NCBI GenBank assembly: GCA_019348265.1
Contig: JAHWJV010000184.1
Span: forward strand, 1-7,178
Origin: Gemmatimonadota bacterium
GTDB taxonomy: Bacteria > Gemmatimonadota > Gemmatimonadetes > Longimicrobiales > Longimicrobiaceae
Length of the DNA: 7,178 nt
Reading direction: 5' to 3'
The position numbers were made by a program, and so were the translations under genes. Under the pieces are notes generated by a model. It was not told the origin of the DNA. It saw nothing but the letters and a program-made list of their open reading frames with translations, and ran no database searches. This document shows, piece by piece, positions 1-6,979 of this stretch; the first letter of the stretch is position 1; each line of letters opens with the position of its first letter.

Positions 1-456
1 CACATCAACCTGTCGCTGGTCGCGCTCCCGCCGCTGGTGCTGCTGCTGGCGCACGAGCTCTACGTCCGGCAGCGGCTGCGCGCGGTCCTGGCCGGCGCCC
101 TGCTCGGGCTGGTGGCGTTCGCGCATATGATGACGACGCTCGAGGTGCTGGCCTCGACGCTGGTCGTGTCGGTCGCCGGGACGGTCGTGCTGGCGGTACA
201 GCGGCGGCGCGACCTCGACCGCGACCGGGTGCGGCATGCCGCGGTCGGGCTGGTCACCGCCGCCGGGCTGCTCGCGGCCGGGTGGGCGTTCCTCGAGCCG
301 CACCTGCCGGTCCTGCGGTCCGTCCGCGTCCCCGTCCTGCCGCCGGGCTGGGCGCCGCTGCGGGTGCTGCACCTGTCGGACCTGCACCTGCTGCCGCAGC
401 ACACCCGGCGCGCCGCCTGGGTGCAGAGACTGGCCGACCTCGAGCCGGACCTCGTC
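1..456 (+). other. Foreign-looking, very GC-rich segment (Actinomycetota-like) joined to the regulator
   Basis: Hand counts give about 77% GC at 181-240, 82% at 301-360 and 77% at 361-420. Downstream the counts are about 63% at 481-540, 65% at 601-660, 62% at 661-720 and 60% at 841-900. The composition step falls where the protein changes family, at the codons for E-P-D-L-V (442-456). That short peptide is normal in both families: metallophosphoesterases have LEPDLVVNTGD and response regulators have PDLVFLDVQMPG. The two halves therefore appear joined through a stretch of shared codons. The actinobacterial origin is inferred from remembered family sequences and base composition only. Confidence 0.6.
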
Positions 457-1107
457 TTCCTGGACGTGCAGATGCCGGGGATGACGGGGGTGGAGGTGGT
501 CTCACAGATCGGACCGGAGGAGATGCCCCCGACGATCTTCGTCACGGCGTACGACCATTTCGCCGTGAAGGCGTTCGAGCTGGCGGCGCTCGACTATCTC
601 GTCAAGCCGTTCGACGACGAGCGCTTCGAGCAGGCGTTCCGGCGCGCTCGCGAAATGATCAGACTCCATGAGGTTCGCAACATGACGCAGCGCCTCGTCA
701 CGCTCTTGGGCGAACAGCCCAGCGGCGGCACCGCCGCCCCTCGCCCGGCATCGCTCGCCCGTCGCGACGGGTACATGGAACGGATCGCGGTCGACTCGCA
801 TGGCCAGGTCCGAGTAGTCCCGGTAGGCCGCATCGACTACATCACCGCCAGCGGGCCATACGTGGAGCTACACGTCGGCGACAAGAAGTTCGTCATCCGA
901 GAGCGCATGCAGAACCTCGACGAGCGGCTGGATCCCGAGCAATTCTTCCGGGTCCACCGTTCGGCGATCGTCCAGCTCGACAGGATAGAAACGCTGCTCC
1001 GCGGCTCGGGCGGGGACTACGCGGTCCGCTTGAGGGGCGGAGCTGAGCTGAGCGTGAGCCGCAACCGCCGGGATGCGCTGGAGGAACGGCTCGGGCTCGG
1101 CCGCTGA
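1..1107 (+). CDS. Mosaic ORF: membrane segment + metallophosphoesterase N-terminus + LytTR response regulator C-terminus (5'-partial)
   Basis: The frame is open from the left edge (368 visible codons) and ends at TGA 1105-1107; the GTG at 37 is internal, so the true start lies outside. Codons 1-70 are hydrophobic with about three possible membrane segments, resembling actinobacterial multi-pass membrane glycosyltransferase-like proteins. Codons ~100-152 match the start of a metallophosphoesterase: VPVLPP, then LHLSDLHL with metal-type D127 and H129, but the later GD and GNH blocks are absent. From codon ~149 the frame becomes a response-regulator receiver beginning at beta-3 (FLDVQMPGM, phospho-acceptor D155; T182; K202 in VKPF). 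The first ~50 receiver residues, including the acidic pair, are missing. A full LytTR DNA-binding domain follows (~261-366; YITASGPYVELHV, FFRVHRSAIVQLDRI). A natural LytTR regulator is about 240-260 residues. The LytTR identity is certain. As one protein it is probably non-functional or an artefact. Confidence 0.8.
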   Translation, partial: HINLSLVALPPLVLLLAHELYVRQRLRAVLAGALLGLVAFAHMMTTLEVLASTLVVSVAGTVVLAVQRRRDLDRDRVRHAAVGLVTAAGLLAAGWAFLEPHLPVLRSVRVPVLPPGWAPLRVLHLSDLHLLPQHTRRAAWVQRLADLEPDLVFLDVQMPGMTGVEVVSQIGPEEMPPTIFVTAYDHFAVKAFELAALDYLVKPFDDERFEQAFRRAREMIRLHEVRNMTQRLVTLLGEQPSGGTAAPRPASLARRDGYMERIAVDSHGQVRVVPVGRIDYITASGPYVELHVGDKKFVIRERMQNLDERLDPEQFFRVHRSAIVQLDRIETLLRGSGGDYAVRLRGGAELSVSRNRRDALEERLGLGR

Positions 1108-1166
1108 CGCCGCGTCGATCGTCCGGGCGAAAGGCTCCATCCACTCGGGCCACGCTCCTGACGCGG

Positions 1167-2945
1167 TCACCGCGATCGGTACTCCAGCTCCTCGCGAGTC
1201 CAGGACTCCCCCGCTCGCACCACCAGGCGCACGCTGCGAACGTTGCGGATGTCGGTCAGCGGATCGCGTTCGAGCACCACCAGGTCGGCAATCTTTCCCA
1301 CCTCCAGTGTGCCGATGTCCTCCCTCCCCATGGCTCGGGCGGCGTCGCGGGTGCTCGCCACCAGCACCTGCATGGGAGTGAGCCCAGCCTCTGCCATCGC
1401 CTCCATTTCGGGGTACACCGCGGGGCCATGCAGCGTGAGCGGGTTCCCGGCGTCGCTGCCCAGGACCACCGGGATGCCCGCTTCGTGCACGCGCTTCAGG
1501 TTCTGCAGCATGAGCCGGTATGTGGCATTGATGCGCTGCCTGTACTCCGGGTCCCGTACGGCGCCGGGAATCGAGTCGGTGAGAAACGCCCTGTAGCGGG
1601 TCTCGGGGTCTACGCACTCCAGGGGCACACGCGGCTGGAATCGCCGCTCACGCAGCTGGACGTACCCCTCGCGCACCGTGAGCGTGGGGTTGTAGGAGGC
1701 GCCAGCCTCGCGGGCCAGGCGGAGGAACTCCTCGTCCACCGGCAGGTCCTCCACCGAGTGCACGAGCAGCTTCGCGCCGGCGCGCAACGCGTGCTTCGCC
1801 GCCCAGAGCGTGGTCGCGTGCACGATCAGCGGCCGCCCCATGCGCCGCGCCTCCTCCCCCGCCGTTCGCAGCCGCCCCACCCATGCAGCCGTGTCCGGAG
1901 TGGTGGCGCCCACCAGGAACCACACCTTCACCGCGTCGCTCCGCCACGCCTCCAGCATCCGCGCCCCCCGGCGGGTCGCGTCCTCGTCCGCCATCAGCAC
2001 GAACTGCTTCATCGCCGGCAGGTTGAGCTGTTCGGGCTCACGCGCGGAGAGCAGCGGCCCCGCCGCAGCCACGTTCGGCGCCGCGGTGGAACCTACGGTC
2101 CGCTCCCGGAGCTCCAGAGTCCAGGGGTACCCGCCCACGTCGAAGGTGGCCGTCACCCCCGCGCAAAGGTGACTGCGGAAGAAGCGCTCCGGCCTCGCCT
2201 GCAGCGCCGCCATGGCGGCGTCGTACGGAAAGCGGCCGCGAACGTCGAGGGCATCCGGGCGGCCGTCGGCCCAACCCGTCTGGGAGTAGTGCACGTGGGC
2301 ATCCACCAGCCCAGGGATGACCCATCTCCCGCGCGCGTCGATCACCTCGACGTCGGGACCGGTGGGACAGTCGCCCACACATGCGATCCGCCCGTCCCGC
2401 ATCACCACCGCCCCCACCCGCGCAGCGGCTCCCGTGCCGTCCACGATCGTCGCGCCGGAGATCGCGAGGGCGGGGGTGGGCCCCTTTCCCGGCGAGTCGA
2501 ACGCGGTGGAAACCGAGATCTTCCAGCTCCCGTCCGGCTGCTTCACAAGCACGCGCTCCGACACGCCGCGCCTGGTGCTGGCGCCGGTCGTCACGCGGTA
2601 GCGGTAGACGCCGTAAACCACGCCCGGCGACAGCGGGGTCACCTCCAGGTGCGTGGCGACGAGCGTGTCTGGCCAGGCGTCCGGGTCCCCCGAGGCGAGG
2701 GCCTCGTACCCGAATGCCACTCCGTCGGCACCCGTGCGCGCCAGCCGTGGCGATTGCAGGTAGTGGCGCAGGTACGCCGTGCGGTCGCGCGCGTGAATGC
2801 TGGCGATGTTGGAGCGGAAGGCCTCCAGTGCGGCGACGGAGTCCGCGGCGCGGGCGGAGGGCGAGTACGCCGACGGAGTGGGGGGCGAGTTGATCGCGCA
2901 GGAGGTGAGCGCGACGAGCAACCAGGTCAGACCGACAACACGCAT
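1167..2945 (-). CDS. Exported lipoprotein amidohydrolase with N-terminal NTF2-like domain (imidazolonepropionase-like family)
   Basis: This is a 592-residue protein. Residues 1-16 are a lipoprotein signal with lipobox L-T-S-C (Cys16), so it should be anchored in a membrane outside the cytoplasm. Residues ~33-150 resemble a SnoaL/DUF4440 NTF2-like domain (G-DG--FG---L then a VLVKQPDGSWKIS strand). Residues ~158-592 are the amidohydrolase: leading beta-sandwich (ISGATIVDGTG), then H217 and H219 (DAHVH), probable carbamylated K340 (AVKVW), H376 (IVHAT), H396 (LVHSVED), D498 (GSDAG), and the closing GTLEVGKIADLVVLERDPL strand. All ligands expected for a binuclear metal site are present. Relatives hydrolyse Xaa-Pro or other dipeptides and cyclic amides; the substrate here is unknown. 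ATG 2945 was chosen because GAGG lies 5 bases before it; GTG at 2951 would add two residues. It converges with the LytTR frame, leaving a 59-base gap. NTF2-like plus amidohydrolase is a less usual architecture; the extra domain may bind ligand or mediate dimers. Confidence 0.93.
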   Translation of the reverse strand: MRVVGLTWLLVALTSCAINSPPTPSAYSPSARAADSVAALEAFRSNIASIHARDRTAYLRHYLQSPRLARTGADGVAFGYEALASGDPDAWPDTLVATHLEVTPLSPGVVYGVYRYRVTTGASTRRGVSERVLVKQPDGSWKISVSTAFDSPGKGPTPALAISGATIVDGTGAAARVGAVVMRDGRIACVGDCPTGPDVEVIDARGRWVIPGLVDAHVHYSQTGWADGRPDALDVRGRFPYDAAMAALQARPERFFRSHLCAGVTATFDVGGYPWTLELRERTVGSTAAPNVAAAGPLLSAREPEQLNLPAMKQFVLMADEDATRRGARMLEAWRSDAVKVWFLVGATTPDTAAWVGRLRTAGEEARRMGRPLIVHATTLWAAKHALRAGAKLLVHSVEDLPVDEEFLRLAREAGASYNPTLTVREGYVQLRERRFQPRVPLECVDPETRYRAFLTDSIPGAVRDPEYRQRINATYRLMLQNLKRVHEAGIPVVLGSDAGNPLTLHGPAVYPEMEAMAEAGLTPMQVLVASTRDAARAMGREDIGTLEVGKIADLVVLERDPLTDIRNVRSVRLVVRAGESWTREELEYRSR

Positions 2946-2950
2946 GCTCA

Positions 2951-2954
2951 CCTC
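2951..2954 (-). promoter_or_regulatory. Ribosome binding site of the lipoprotein amidohydrolase
   Basis: Minus-strand GAGG is followed by TGAGC and then ATG at 2945-2943, giving a 5-base spacer. The alternative GTG start at 2951 overlaps this site and has no comparable Shine-Dalgarno sequence of its own, which favours the ATG. Confidence 0.5.
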
Positions 2955-3186
2955 GTAAGGGATTCTTCCGCGACGCCAAAAGGGCCCCGATCTGAGTGGC
3001 CACGGCGGCTATAGGTGGCGAACCCGCTGCGCCGTAACCCGATGAATTCAGAGGACATCGATGCTGGTTCCTCCACCTCATGCGCAATGGCTAGCCCTCA
3101 TACGCGGCTGCGAGTTGTACCTGGCCGAACACGGACAGCCTCATCGCCGCTCCTCCGCCGATGCCCCCGGCGCCCTTCCGGCTGGG

Positions 3187-4836
3187 TTACTGGGCATCTA
3201 TCTGGACATCCTTGAACATGAACGGGTGGTCGCTCACCCTCAGAGGTTTGCCGCTGGCGGTAGTCACATTCTTGAGGATGACCTTGCTGGTTCTGACATA
3301 GGGGAATCTTTCCCGGTAGGACTCGCCCGTCATCTCCGGATTGAAATCTGCGAAAATGGCGGGGCCAGGGTAATCGTCCGGATGACTGGAATCGTCGATA
3401 TGAAGCGATTCGATGGTGATCCGTTCCGGAAGGTAGGCGGTATAGCCGAAATCATGGTTCCCCGAGTTGCGACCGCCGATCAAGCTCGCACGGACGGGTC
3501 TGCCTCCGGCTGGCACGAACACGCTGTTGCGGATGACGATCTCTCCCTGCCACGTACTGCCGTAATCGCTACGCAGATTGATGAGGTTCGTGCCGTAGAT
3601 GGTAGAATTCTCCACCCTCAGAACCCCAGTGCCTATGGCATTGATGCCCATGTATCCAAGGGTCGAGTTGCGGATGGTGGCATTGGCAACCCCCATATGG
3701 GCGTCGAAGCGCGACAACTTACAATTGTCGTACAGGATGTTCTTGCTGTAGTTGGATGCCATGATCCCCCAATACGTGTGGTCGTTGATGTCGTTCGTCT
3801 GGGTGCAATTGACGAACGACACATTGACGGCACGGTTGACCAGAATGTCATACGAACCCATGGAGACCGGCTGTCCGGCCGAGCCGATGGTACGGTATGT
3901 TTTGCGTCCGGTCAGGACGGTGTTCCGGACCGTCACGTTGGCGCAGTCACGGATATTGATGAACCCGCTATAAGGCGCACCGTGGTCTCCCTCGCCGATG
4001 ACGCGATGTTCCAGTCCATCGACAACGACGTTGGAACGCCTGATGGCGAAGTTTCGGCTGTAATAGGTGTACCTCGATTCAGCTTGATTGGCAATCGTGG
4101 TAAAGCGTCCTCCCGTGATATGCAGCGTCGTCTCGTCCATGGGTAAGGCAGTGATCTCCGTTATCTGGTCAAAGTCCCAGATGATCGGAGTGTCCTCATC
4201 CACCTTTCCATCTCGATCCACAGCAAAGATATCTGTTTGCGGAGACCCATCGTTTTGGTTCGGACCGAAGCGGATGTAGCGCCTTACGTGGGAGTTGGTG
4301 GCAGTGATCAGGCTGGGTGCAGGCAGAGAGACGTTTAATTTGTCCTGATTTCTCTTGAGCGACGATATCCCCTTAACCTCCAACGCTTGCAGTCTGGAAG
4401 CAACCGTAAAGACGGATGCACCCCGGTTTTGGACTTCTCTGTCGTCGATGGTGAAGGCCGCGGCACCGAAATCGGTGTCGGTCTGAATGACCGCTGTGCG
4501 CTCCTTTCCTCCGATATAGTACGTCGCCCCTTCGTCGGCTCTCACCGAAAGGTCGTGCTGATTCGCGAATGCATGTGCCGCAGCGATGGCGTCGATATCA
4601 TCGGTCGCGCCATCCCCTCTGGCGCCGAATTCGCTATATCGGACGGATCCTCTCGCCTTGAACGCGAGAGCGTCGTTCTCGGATACGTTGAGATGCAATA
4701 CTCCATTTTCATCAGTGCGTATCTCGGTTCTAGTCCTCTCTACTGTGATTACGACCTTCTCAGACGGGCTTTCAACTTGCCCTTCCGCTGCAGCCACACC
4801 AAAGAGCAAATGGACGAACGAGAAAACGTATTTCAT
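3187..4836 (-). CDS. Secreted right-handed parallel beta-helix (pectate-lyase-superfamily-like) protein
   Basis: This is a 549-residue protein. Residues 1-~19 form a signal peptide (Lys2, hydrophobic FSFVHLLFGVAAA, cleavage near A-E-G). Residues ~64-110 carry the entry motif of the Pectate_lyase_3/GH28-like fold (VRYSEFGARGDGATDDIDAI, then ADEGATYYIGG). Residues ~260-530 are a ladder of short strand repeats of the type N-V-T-V-R-N-T, N-V-S-F-V-N-C, N-A-T-I-R-N-S and E-I-V-I-R-N-S, the coils of a beta-helix, with Asn and Cys stacks. These folds bind or cleave polysaccharides outside the cell; no catalytic set can be fixed here, so activity is unknown. ATG 4836 was chosen because AGGAG sits 9 bases upstream and it begins the signal peptide; the frame continues upstream without signal-like sequence. 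GC is near 45% in two 60-base stretches counted by hand, against ~73% in the neighbouring amidohydrolase, so it was probably acquired. It recalls Bacteroidota proteins (memory only), but has no C-terminal sorting domain. Confidence 0.88.
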   Translation of the reverse strand: MKYVFSFVHLLFGVAAAEGQVESPSEKVVITVERTRTEIRTDENGVLHLNVSENDALAFKARGSVRYSEFGARGDGATDDIDAIAAAHAFANQHDLSVRADEGATYYIGGKERTAVIQTDTDFGAAAFTIDDREVQNRGASVFTVASRLQALEVKGISSLKRNQDKLNVSLPAPSLITATNSHVRRYIRFGPNQNDGSPQTDIFAVDRDGKVDEDTPIIWDFDQITEITALPMDETTLHITGGRFTTIANQAESRYTYYSRNFAIRRSNVVVDGLEHRVIGEGDHGAPYSGFINIRDCANVTVRNTVLTGRKTYRTIGSAGQPVSMGSYDILVNRAVNVSFVNCTQTNDINDHTYWGIMASNYSKNILYDNCKLSRFDAHMGVANATIRNSTLGYMGINAIGTGVLRVENSTIYGTNLINLRSDYGSTWQGEIVIRNSVFVPAGGRPVRASLIGGRNSGNHDFGYTAYLPERITIESLHIDDSSHPDDYPGPAIFADFNPEMTGESYRERFPYVRTSKVILKNVTTASGKPLRVSDHPFMFKDVQIDAQ

Positions 4837-4845
4837 CGCGAGATT

Positions 4846-4850
4846 CTCCT
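4846..4850 (-). promoter_or_regulatory. Ribosome binding site of the beta-helix gene
   Basis: Minus-strand AGGAG (extended AGGAGAA) lies 9 bases before the ATG at 4836-4834. It selects this start over the in-frame upstream codons that would give a 645-residue product lacking an N-terminal signal peptide. Confidence 0.6.
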
Positions 4851-4947
4851 GAGCACGTTTACTTTTCTGCGACTCGAGCATCCCTACCGGTATGTTGGTC
4901 CGTATGCTTCTTCCAGACATCGCCGGTACGCGGCGTGGCGGACTGAC

Positions 4948-5160
4948 GCTGTCACCGCCCACCAGGCAACGACGGTGGCGTCGCTTCGAGAGGAGACCGG
5001 GCGGGTGATCGCGCGCAGCATCTTCGACACGGAGAAGTCGGCGATTCTGGACTTCTTCGGCGGCATGCGAGGTTCGGTGCAGGTGACCTTCGAGGAAGGT
5101 AGCCAGGCGCAGTGGCTCTACCACCCGCTTGCTCCGCGGGTCGATCTGTGGGTTCTCTAA
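4948..5160 (+). pseudogene. N-terminal remnant of an IS110-type (DEDD) transposase
   Basis: About 70 codons read as the start of an IS110-family transposase: AHQATTVASLREETGRVIAR, then ILDFFGGMRGSVQVTFEEGSQAQWLY, then PLAPRVD. Intact family members are roughly 330-400 residues and begin with a G-(I/L)-D-V-H motif. Here the matching place reads V-T-A-H-Q, so the first catalytic Asp is lost. The Glu of the DEDD set may survive in FEEG. The frame ends at TAA 5158-5160 just after PRVD, and no later transposase domain was recognised downstream. There is no start codon of its own, since the frame runs on upstream into sequence antisense to the beta-helix gene. It is a dead scar, not a functional element. 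The family call rests on remembered consensus; I am fairly sure of the family and very sure it is truncated. Confidence 0.7.
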
Positions 5161-5611
5161 ACTATCTTTAAACTCTGTCCGGTTCGCGGAGCGGGGTCAC
5201 GCGGCCTCTTCGTCGGGTGAGTTCACGTCCTCTTTATGATGTCGCGTCCGGTACGAGCGACCACGCAATGGTTCGCGGCCTCGCGACCAACTGCCGCTTG
5301 CCAGACGTCCTACCGAACGGATCGGGAGCTCCAACGAGGTGACCTGAACGCGGAAGAAGACTGCTCCGACGACCCGGAAGCACGGCCAGGCCTCGCGCCC
5401 GGAGGAGGGGGGGCTGATCGCCCAGGGCGAAAAGCCCCGGCGATCAGCCGTGGGTGCGTACGCCCTCGACGATCTCTCGAAAGGTTCAGGGGCGTGGGGC
5501 CTCATGAGCCAGAAGAATGAGCAAGTGCCCGGCCCTTCGTCCCTCCAACCGGTGTTAGCGCGGCGTGACTGTCGACGGGGCTGCAGAGCGGCCCGCCCTA
5601 CTCGGCGGAGG
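5161..5611. other. Gene-free stretch of about 450 bases with one strong hairpin
   Basis: It lies between the transposase remnant and the end of the second amidohydrolase. Short open frames exist on both strands (5236-5520 +, 5197-5505 -), but they are Arg/Pro/Ser-rich, lack Shine-Dalgarno sites and match no family I know. The 5412-5449 hairpin is the only structure I can support. Composition is GC-rich again, unlike the beta-helix gene. It may contain further decayed mobile-element sequence that I could not recognise. Confidence 0.5.
5412..5449. repeat. Long near-perfect hairpin (11-bp arms plus inner 4-bp stem)
   Basis: The left arm GGCTGATCGCC (5412-5422) is the exact reverse complement of the right arm GGCGATCAGCC (5439-5449). 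Inside, GGGC (5425-5428) pairs with GCCC (5434-5437) around a five-base GAAAA loop. Two unpaired bases on one side and one on the other separate the two stems. No T-run follows on either strand, so it is not a textbook intrinsic terminator. It could still act as a bidirectional terminator or RNA stabiliser downstream of the amidohydrolase on the minus strand, or be a REP-like palindrome or transposon-end hairpin. Confidence 0.75.
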
Positions 5612-6934
5612 CTACGGCCGCAGCTGCTTGTACACGCGCCCGTCCTTCATTACGAACGTGACCCGCTCCAGAACAGTCACGTCGCGCAGGGGGTCCCCCC
5701 GCACCGCGATGATGTCCGCCACTTTGCCGGGCGCGAGGGTGCCGACCTCGCTAGACAGTTGCAGGTGGTCGGCGGCCGCGACTGTTGCCGCCTGGATCGC
5801 TTGGATCGGTGTCATGCCTGCCTGCACCAGCAGCGCGAACTCGCGCGCGTTCTCGCCGTGCGCCGAGACGCCCGTATCCGTACCGAAGGCGATCTTAACC
5901 CCGCCCGCATGTGCGCGCCGCGCCATATCCAGCATCCTTGGCCCCGCCTCGCGGGCCTTTGCCGTTTGCGCTGGGGTGAGGAAGTTGTTCGGCCCGTTAG
6001 CGACCCGCGCCACGTAGTCGCCCGCCATCAGCGTCGGCACCAGGTAGGCGTCGCGCTGCTTGAACAGCCGGACCGACTCATCGTCGAGGTAGGTGCCGTG
6101 CTCGATCGCGTCGCCCCCCGCGCGCAGGAAGCTGTTGATGCCGTCGGCGCCGTGCGCGTGCGCCGTCACCTTGCGGCCCATCCGGTGGGCGGCTTCGACG
6201 ATCGCCTCCAGCTCGTCTTCGAGGAACTGCTGCCCGAGGCCCGCGGCCGTGTTCGACAGCACCCCGCCGGTCGCGGTGATCTTGATGATGTCGGCGCCGC
6301 GCCAGACCTGCTCGCGGACGGCGCGCCGACAGTCCTGGGCCCCGGAGCACACCGAGGTGGGCCGGAGCACGTGCATGACATCGCCCCGGAAGCCGTTCAC
6401 ATCGCCGTGCCCTCCGTGTACTGAGACCGCCGCGCCCGAGGCGATGATCCGCGGCCCCATCACGTCGCCGCGTCTCACTGCGTCGCGCAGCGCGAAGATC
6501 GCTTCGTTGTCCGCCCCGAGGTCCGCGACCGTGGTGAACCCCGCCTCGAGCGTCTTGCGGGCATAACCGGCGCCGACCATTGCCTGCTCGGCTGACGACT
6601 GCGTCACCTCCTCGAGGCGAGAGTTCGGGCCCTGCTGCCCCGTCAGATGCACATGGCTGTCGATCAACCCCGGGAGAACGAAGCTGTCGCGTAGGTCGAC
6701 GACTTCGCACGCGGGGGTCTGGCTGTAGCCTGGCTGGAGCGACGTCACCCGGCCCTGGCTCACCATCAGAGTCTGCTGGGTCAGCACCCGCCCGCTACCA
6801 GGGTCCGCCAGCACGGCGCCCACCTGCACGCAGTAGGAGGGCGGTGACCCGGCGACGACGAGTCCCGGCGTGACCTGTGCGGACGCCGCACTCGCGAGAG
6901 CCGCTAGTCCGGCGGCGGCGAACAGCCATCTCAT
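5612..6934 (-). CDS. Secreted metal-dependent amidohydrolase (Xaa-Pro dipeptidase/imidazolonepropionase-like)
   Basis: This is a 440-residue protein. Residues 1-19 are a Sec signal peptide (MRWLFAAAGLAALASAASA) with an AXA-type cleavage before Gln20. The mature protein is a complete amidohydrolase barrel: H94 and H96 (DSHVHL), K218 as probable carbamylated bridging lysine (IIKITATGGV), H259/H261 (AHAHGADG), H279 (IEHGTY) and D353 (GTDTG). It closes with GTLAPGKVADIIAVRGDPL. The HAHG and TGGVLS motifs are typical of the dipeptidase/carboxypeptidase-like branch that releases amino acids from Xaa-Pro, Xaa-Arg or similar dipeptides; the substrate here is not shown. Four cysteines (35, 76, 196, 202) could form disulfides in an exported protein. 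ATG 6934 is preferred: it starts the signal peptide and AAGGGG lies 5 bases upstream. The frame upstream to 7162 lacks protein-like sequence. It is monocistronic as far as visible. Confidence 0.94.
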   Translation of the reverse strand: MRWLFAAAGLAALASAASAQVTPGLVVAGSPPSYCVQVGAVLADPGSGRVLTQQTLMVSQGRVTSLQPGYSQTPACEVVDLRDSFVLPGLIDSHVHLTGQQGPNSRLEEVTQSSAEQAMVGAGYARKTLEAGFTTVADLGADNEAIFALRDAVRRGDVMGPRIIASGAAVSVHGGHGDVNGFRGDVMHVLRPTSVCSGAQDCRRAVREQVWRGADIIKITATGGVLSNTAAGLGQQFLEDELEAIVEAAHRMGRKVTAHAHGADGINSFLRAGGDAIEHGTYLDDESVRLFKQRDAYLVPTLMAGDYVARVANGPNNFLTPAQTAKAREAGPRMLDMARRAHAGGVKIAFGTDTGVSAHGENAREFALLVQAGMTPIQAIQAATVAAADHLQLSSEVGTLAPGKVADIIAVRGDPLRDVTVLERVTFVMKDGRVYKQLRP

Positions 6935-6939
6935 CTCAA

Positions 6940-6945
6940 CCCCTT
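6940..6945 (-). promoter_or_regulatory. Ribosome binding site of the secreted amidohydrolase
   Basis: Minus-strand AAGGGG is separated by TTGAG (5 bases) from the ATG at 6934-6932. It supports this start over any codon in the longer upstream open frame. Confidence 0.5.
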
Positions 6946-6979
6946 TTCTGAGTGAAACTCCACGCCGCCGGCGGCCTAG

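Noticed and set aside
1162..1174. Palindrome CGCGGTCACCGCG over the amidohydrolase stop codon
   Set aside because: It could form only a 4-bp stem with a 5-base loop and has no T-run, so it is too weak to call a terminator between the convergent genes.
1428..3014. A 528-codon open frame on the plus strand opposite the lipoprotein amidohydrolase
   Set aside because: It is antisense to a gene with a complete motif set. Its translation is Arg/His/Pro/Gly-rich with no domain, as expected of a shadow frame in GC-rich DNA.
2946..3186. Possible promoter upstream of the lipoprotein amidohydrolase (TTACGG with TATAGC 18 bases later on the minus strand)
   Set aside because: The match to a -35/-10 pair is weak and such matches are frequent by chance. 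No other structure was seen in this gap.
3061..4146. A 361-codon plus-strand frame opposite the beta-helix gene
   Set aside because: It has no recognisable family and lies mostly antisense to a clear secreted protein. Its first ~40 codons cover the intergenic gap and also match nothing known to me.
4387..4947. The upstream extension of the transposase-remnant frame
   Set aside because: Most of it is antisense to the beta-helix gene, and neither that part nor the short stretch upstream of the gene start shows IS110-like sequence, so it was not included in the pseudogene.
5197..5505. A possible 102-residue minus-strand protein
   Set aside because: No Shine-Dalgarno precedes its ATG, the composition is Arg/Ser/Pro-rich, and it contains the strong hairpin in its coding sequence. 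It cannot be supported.
5450..6424. A 324-codon plus-strand frame
   Set aside because: It is antisense to the second amidohydrolase over most of its length and is Arg/His/Ala-rich without motifs.
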